From NCBI GenBank assembly GCA_028023455.1, contig JAQFVV010000354.1, forward strand, positions 560,001 to 624,000: a stretch of 64,000 bases of DNA. Reading direction: 5' to 3'. This DNA is from Epiperipatus broadwayi (lineage: Eukaryota; Onychophora; Udeonychophora; Euonychophora; Peripatidae). The notes under the pieces were generated by a model, which made no database searches, was not told the DNA's origin, and saw only the letters and a list, made by a program, of their open reading frames with translations. A program made the translations under genes and the position numbers. This document shows positions 58,870 to 64,000 of this stretch, piece by piece (positions within the stretch are counted from its first letter, which is position 1; each line of letters opens with the position of its first letter).

Positions 58870-60065
58870 CAAAATGGTTATAAAGAAGATATTAGAAATT
58901 ACAGATTTATCCGTCTTTTATCAATTTTATAGAAAAATTTTACCAAGATAATTAAAACTCGTCTACAGAGAACATTGGATTTTAACCAACCAAAAGAACA
59001 AGCTGGATTTGAAAATGGTTTTAATACAGTAGATCATATCCAAGTATTGAGAGAAGTTATAGAAAAGACCAATGAATATGAGTTTCCATTAAACTTTGGA
59101 TTTGTAGATTATGAAAAAGCATTTCATTCTATAAGCATTTTTTCAGTGATTAAAGCATTGGATCATCAAGGTATAGATCCAGGATATTGTCATATTCTGA
59201 AAAATATTTATAAAAATGAAACGGCAACAATTAGATTACATAATGATACTGGGAAAGTTAACATTGAGAAGGGTGTAAGACAGGGTGGCTCCGTATCTCC
59301 AAAACGTTTTACAGAAGTGATGCAAGAAGTATTTTGTGGATTAATATGGGAAGCTAAAGGAACAAAAGTAAATGGAAATTATTTAAGTCATTTAGATTTT
59401 GAAGATGATGTAGCTGTTTTTGCAAATAATGCTTTAGAGCTTCAGGAAATGTTGCAGGAGTTATTAGATGAAAGTAAGAAAGTAGGACTAAAAGTAAATG
59501 TTAAAAAGACTAAAGTAATGTTTAATGGATTTTTTTAAAAAATAAAAATAAGAATTGATTTTGATGAATTAGAAGAAGTTAACAATTACAAATACTTTGC
59601 TTAGATGACTACTGCAGATGAAAACAATGGATGAAATTAATCATAGAATTAAATTTGGTTGGAGTGCTTTTGGTAGAAATAACTTAATATTAAAAAAAAA
59701 ATATGCCTGTGTTGAAAGGAAGGTTTTTAATAAATGTGTTTTACAAGTTCTTACTTATGGATCTGAGATCTGGGCACTTAATAGAAGAGCAATATAGACA
59801 CCTCAGACAACTCAAAGAATTATGAAAAGATGCATGTAGGAGTAACATAAAAAGATCAAAAACACAATATATGGGTAAAAAAGCATATAGGAATTACTGA
59901 TATAGTTGAAAGAATTAAAAGCCTGAAGTGGAGTTGGGCTGTTAATATTACTAGAAGAGATAACAGTTGGACAATTGAAATCTTAAACTGGGTTCCAAGA
60001 GATTGTCACTTGGAGAGACATTCATCCTGCAGTGGTTGAACATGGTTGATAATGATGATAATAAA
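58870..60065 (+). pseudogene. RTE-type LINE reverse transcriptase to 3' end, best-preserved copy
   Basis: The homology starts near 58870 with YKEDIRNYRFIRLLSIL, a stop at 58930-58932, then NFTKIIKTRLQRTLDFNQPK. It continues as a 187-codon open frame (58975-59538). RT motifs are visible: EQAGFENGFNTVDHIQV; motif A FVDYEKAFHS with the catalytic Asp kept; GVRQGGSVSPKRFTE (motif B); HLDFEDDVAVFANN (motif C, both Asp kept, FADD altered to FEDD); GLKVNVKKTKVM. After 59538 come frameshifted relics of the C-terminal domain (VLTYGSEIWALNRR, SLKWSWA, WTIEILNWVPRDC). An internal deletion joins DC directly to the 3' end, and a TTGATAATGATGATAAT tail follows. The 5' endonuclease domain is missing. Confidence 0.88.
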
Positions 60066-60069
60066 TATC

Positions 60070-60600
60070 AAGCTAAGAAAATTAAGAAACTTTTTAATTT
60101 CTTAATCCAAACCTATTTGCTTGTATAGAACCGAAAAATTTGATAAGAATTTAATGACTCCATCATCTGGCATGTATTAATTACGAAAGCTTACACTAGA
60201 TGGCAAAAAAGTAGGGCAAATAAAAAAATTGCTTACGAACAGTAATATGTAAAATTTAAGTTTGTGTGATGTTTTATTAGTCACAAAATTGGAACATAAT
60301 GCAGGTTTACAGTTAGCATACTTGCTTTTACTAAAGTTATTTGAAAGCATCATTTAGTATTCACCTATATAATTGACTACACAACCATGAAAATTAAAAA
60401 CAACATTTATAAAGAAACTTAGTTTCTAGAGTTGGAAAATAAATAGTTAATATAATTGTTGTTAATATAAAAAAGGCAAATATTATTTGTTGGTATATAT
60501 ATATTTTTTTCTTTTCTTAAATTAAAATGATAATCTTCTCTTCAATACTCCAAAAACTTGGGCTGAGGCAAGTGACTATGAAAAGTTATTTTTAACTAAA
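60070..60600. other. AT-rich spacer
   Basis: Nothing recognised between the RTE tail and the long family L repeat. Confidence 0.45.
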
Positions 60601-60605
60601 TATAT

Positions 60606-62490
60606 TGTAGCGGAATAAGTATATGCCATTACATATCTTTCAAATAAAAGTGGAAAAATATAAAATCACCCTCAACTAAAAATATATACATATAAAAAAC
60701 AAGAGAATTTAATAATTTAATTTAAATTGATATATATATATATATAATGCACAGATGGCAAACGAATTATATAATTCTTTAAAGTTAAAATCTAAAAACA
60801 AATTGTTAATTAGTTATTTTTTTTTATCTTAGAATGGAAATGATTTTTTATATTGACATAATTGCAAACAGGCCAATGGGCATAAAGTCAGATATGAGAT
60901 AAATTAAAAAAAATACTAGTGATAAAATTTTGAGTTCCTGCTCTAAAGAAATCTGACCAATAAGGATGAAAATAAACACACAGTCTACAGAGAAAAGTCA
61001 AGCCAGGTAAGATCGATCCTGGAATTTGCTGATAAGAATTCAGAAAGATATAAAAATAAAACTTTGAAGTTAGATTGAGAATTGGATTGCTCTTGCTGAT
61101 TGGGTGTTATTTAAATATATTTTAAGTATATTGCAGATCTCCAAAATGTAGTGGACAGTAATAATTTATGTTTTCTGTGTTTGCAGCAGCTGAGGCAGGC
61201 TCCAGGGTATGATGGTTCCCAGAAACTGGTCATCAATGGGTTTGTCTCTATCTAAGACAATATAAAATGGAAATAACTTTGAATTGTGATGCATCAAGAA
61301 CCCCCAAGATGGATTTCAATGAATGTACAGTATTGGAAAGTATGAACTTTACTTTTATAAAACAAACTTTTCCAAGTAGTAATTTTAAACATCATTTAAT
61401 TTTTAAAAGAAATCTTCTATCTGACGAAAATTTAAATTATTTGTTATATTTTCTTTTAATATGTTTACTATCATTTCCATTCTCATAATTTCTTTTAAAT
61501 TAATTATTTAAAATGAGCATAAATGGCTGCATAGATTCATAAGATTATGTTAGTTTAAAGTTTGTTAAGTTTGGGCTAATTGTTTCATAGTTAAATCGAT
61601 GCTGATGGATAGATGTACAGATGTTTTATGTCAATGTAATCTGAGTAGGTACATTGGATACTCATTCCCTTGTTCTGCATTAGCAAAAAGGTTGTAATAC
61701 CCACCTAAATGTATGACCCAAATATGTAGTCATCATATTGTCAATGGTCATAGATGTACTTCCTATGCCATTGATTTGGTTATGCTCTGAATGGGACAGT
61801 AAGCCAGCAAAGACCATTATCACCATTTACAGATCTTCTCATATATATATTCCAAATAATTTCATTTTTGTATCATGGGAAAATGCTCATTCCTTCTCAC
61901 CATGATTCATTATTTCTCAAATGATACCATGCTACAGACATAAATTGTTGTTGTCATGGTTGTGTTATGCTAATAATCTCATTTTGCATTGGTCACATCA
62001 GTATATCAGTAAGCTAGCATTGGTTTAAATGTGAGATTTTAGCCTAGGATTAAAAAGGATTGGGTTGGTTATATGTGTAATGTATGTAGCATATTCACAC
62101 TTATTAAAATTGTATTAAATCAATTAAATGATTCCATCTGTGCATATAATTTACTTCAAATATATTCGCTAGTTAATTTGATGTCCAGAATTTTCTTTTT
62201 GTTATGTGAGTGTGTTATAATAAAATGTTTTGTTTAATTACATTTTGGCAGTAACTCATTTTATATATTTTATTAATGATATTTAAAATTAAAGAATTAG
62301 AAATTTTAATGTACAGTGTAATAATTTAATCTCAGCTTCTCCCTGAGCTAGTGACGTGCTTTTGGTTCGATAAAAGTGTAACCTCTCCTGTGCATATCTG
62401 CCTACTATATAAAAATTTCCAGGTTCAAATGGCCTGGGAGTGCCCTGGTATGGCTGATAGGTTAGGGAGGTTACATTGACCATTATAATG
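60606..62490. repeat. Long repeat with terminal palindrome (family L), copy 2
   Basis: Opens with TGTAGCGGAATAAGTATATG...CCATTACA (60606-60633), the same palindromic design as copy 1. The inner inverted pair is GCACAGATGG (60749) and CCATCTGTGC (62134). It ends near 62490 in the shared block CCCTGAGCTAG, ATATCTGCCTA, AAAATTTCCAGGTTCAAATG and CATTATAATG. Other matching points include GGAAATGATT near 60836, AGTATGAACTTTAC near 61339 (copy 1: AGCTATGAACTTTAC near 32650) and GACAGTAAGCC near 61795. The length is about 1.9 kb against 2.15 kb for copy 1. No protein is recognised. Confidence 0.6.
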
Positions 62491-62494
62491 TATA

Positions 62495-62985
62495 TTCTAG
62501 CTTAATAACACTGAGTTAACTTTTGGAAAATTCTTGCCATTATCATAGTGCAAAACTAATTAACTAACAATACTGGGAGTAGGCTGACTATATAATTTAT
62601 AAAATATGCAAATTATTGCAATGAGAAGTATAAATTATAAATGTAAGATGTTCTATTTTTTTGACAAAGGGACACAAGTCTCTTTCTTGTTGATTCAATT
62701 TGGTTCTTGCAATAACCCATGCCTCCTTGAACTTTATCTTATTATCATCCCTCTTTGTGCAGATGGTCTTAATAATAGAGGGAAAACATGTGTTCTGTAG
62801 CAAGGTCCTACTTTTGGAAAATTTACATATTATCAGTCTTGTTTTGGGCAATTCTCATAGATCTTTAGCTTGAGATTCCCTTTAGCATGCTATATTACAC
62901 ACTATAAACTATTTGAGGAGCACGTTCAAATGGAATTTTGTCTTCAGTTTTGTTCAAACGATTGTAAAGATAAAGAGATGTTCTA
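62495..62985 (-). other. Possible continuation of the minus-strand RT relic
   Basis: A minus-strand open frame at 62851-62597 (including SRTLLQNTCFPSIIKTIC) lies downstream, in the relic's direction, of the RT-like fragment at 63.0-63.5 kb and has non-random composition. I cannot assign a domain to it. It may be the C-terminal part of the same element. Confidence 0.3.
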
Positions 62986-62989
62986 AATG

Positions 62990-63500
62990 CTATTTGAGCA
63001 TTATCCGAGCAAATTTTTCAAAGCTTTGGTGATCTGCTAGGAATATACAGGGAGATAATCCATTGTTTGGATAGAATATTGTTGGTAATGGCTTTGTTAA
63101 AGTTCATATATATTTTTTTACTATTTTTATTAATTTTGAATGTTTGTAGCCTACATCTGTAAGATCTTTGATATATTCTTCAACATTAAGTTTTTTATCA
63201 GCTTCACATTTAGACAATATTTTGTTTCAATGTAAAAATTCTTTTAGTCCTGCCATTGTGTACTCAAATGTCATATTAGATTTGGGGTGGATAGCATCTC
63301 TAATTTGAGTTGGTTTTGTAATCATTTTATAGCCAAGCATAGATTTATTTCTTTGAATTCATAAGTCCAAGACTTTTATGCCTTGATCTTCCATTTCCAA
63401 GATCCATTTCAGTGGAGATTCTTTATTAAATTGTGAAAGAATGTTACCATTTTTATCTTTTGAACCACATAAAAAACTGGCAGGAAGCCATAATGATTAT
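62990..63500 (-). pseudogene. Reverse-transcriptase-derived relic (thumb region), PLE-like
   Basis: One minus-strand frame from about 63420 reads SPLKWILEMEDQGIKVLDL, stop, IQRNKSMLGYKMITKPTQIR, then HPKSNMTFEYTMAGLKEFLH, stop, NKILSKCEADKKLNVEEYIK and DLTDVGYKHSKLIKI. The order 'LKWxxExEDxGIxxLDLxIxR ... T-K-P-T ... HP ... LxxFL' matches the region after the catalytic motifs in PLE- and related-type reverse transcriptases. Upstream, an out-of-frame CGSKDKNGNILSQFNKE segment extends it. It has three to four stops. Family placement is tentative. Confidence 0.5.
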
Positions 63501-63504
63501 CTAT

Positions 63505-64000
63505 TAATGTACATGCAGTCTTAAAATGAAATAGGTTTGTTGGGAGGAGAGGATAAATAGATAAATGAAATTTTATAATTTTTCAGAATTGTTTAAAATA
63601 TCAAGTAATTTTTGTCACCATATTTTCAAATAAGCAATTGAACTTTCATATTCAGTGAGTTAAAAATATCAAACCAATAAAAAAATTGATGGATTCAGGT
63701 TAGCAGCTTATACTTGGCTAAACTTATCTCCCCCCCCCCTCCATCCACCCAATTTTATTTTTGCACTTATATAAAACTGGAAGAAAATATCTCAAAAAAT
63801 TGCCCATCTAATTCAGGCATTTTGCATGACTTAGTGTAGTCGTAGAGTGATGGACAACACAATTCTATGAATCATGTATTTACAAGGCAACATTTGACAA
63901 TCAAATGGCATATGACTTCCCATGCAAAAAAACTATTCAATTGTTATTCATAAAGTTGAATAAGTTCATTTTTAATAGTGAGCACAATATAATTTCTTAA
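63505..64000. other. AT-rich right edge with a C-rich run
   Basis: No gene is recognised. A C-rich stretch, CTCCCCCCCCCCTCCATCCA, lies at 63728-63747. Confidence 0.45.

Overview
The window is AT-rich metazoan nuclear DNA, most likely from an invertebrate with a large, repeat-laden genome. No rRNA, CRISPR, operon or long intact ORF is visible. Nearly everything recognisable is decayed transposable-element sequence: a Merlin/IS1595-type transposase, a pogo/Tigger-type element, a hAT-like element, many 5'-truncated RTE-type LINE copies, two other LINE tails, Penelope-like elements (PLEs) with GIY-YIG endonuclease remnants, tRNA-derived SINE-like repeats, fold-back elements and micro/minisatellites. 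The phylum cannot be fixed from the sequence alone.

The only convincing host-gene sequence is one exon on the minus strand near 3.0 kb. It encodes the start of an arrestin-domain (ARRDC-like) protein and ends in a good splice donor. The remaining exons would lie beyond the left edge.

Layout: 0-0.7 kb Merlin transposase relic; 0.7-2.8 kb AT-rich modules and two fold-back elements; 2.95-3.06 kb arrestin exon; 3.5-4.25 kb very long tetranucleotide array; 5.3-11.2 kb dispersed and tandem repeat families, including a large inverted arrangement; 15.7-16.5 kb pogo-like element; 17.8-21 kb RTE pieces around a head-to-head inverted pair of PLE copies; 22.5-25.2 kb PLE tail, LINE tail and a hammerhead-bearing repeat; 26-28.6 kb RTE copy abutted by a hAT-like element; 28.7-34.1 kb long repeats starting with a TGTAAC palindrome; 34.3-35.6 kb a two-unit hammerhead/tRNA-like repeat next to a PLE; 36.7-45.5 kb LINE, SINE, PLE and a 129-bp minisatellite; 45.5-58.9 kb mostly unannotatable AT-rich DNA with scattered repeats and a striking polypyrimidine tract; 58.9-60.1 kb the best-preserved RTE reverse transcriptase; 60.6-62.5 kb the second copy of the long TGTARC repeat; 63.0-63.5 kb a minus-strand RT-like relic.

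The most interesting signal is a repeat family (24.9, 34.4 and 43.3 kb, all minus strand) whose members contain a hammerhead-ribozyme-like core: CTGATGA, a 15-nt stem II hairpin, GAAA, a tiny stem III and a bulged stem I. Two of them carry a tRNA-like A/B-box segment downstream. At 34.3-34.9 kb the unit is repeated with a period of about 468 bp, and the first unit starts just 3' of the position equivalent to the ribozyme cleavage site. This matches what is known of PLE terminal repeats and animal retrozymes, and it sits beside PLE sequence.
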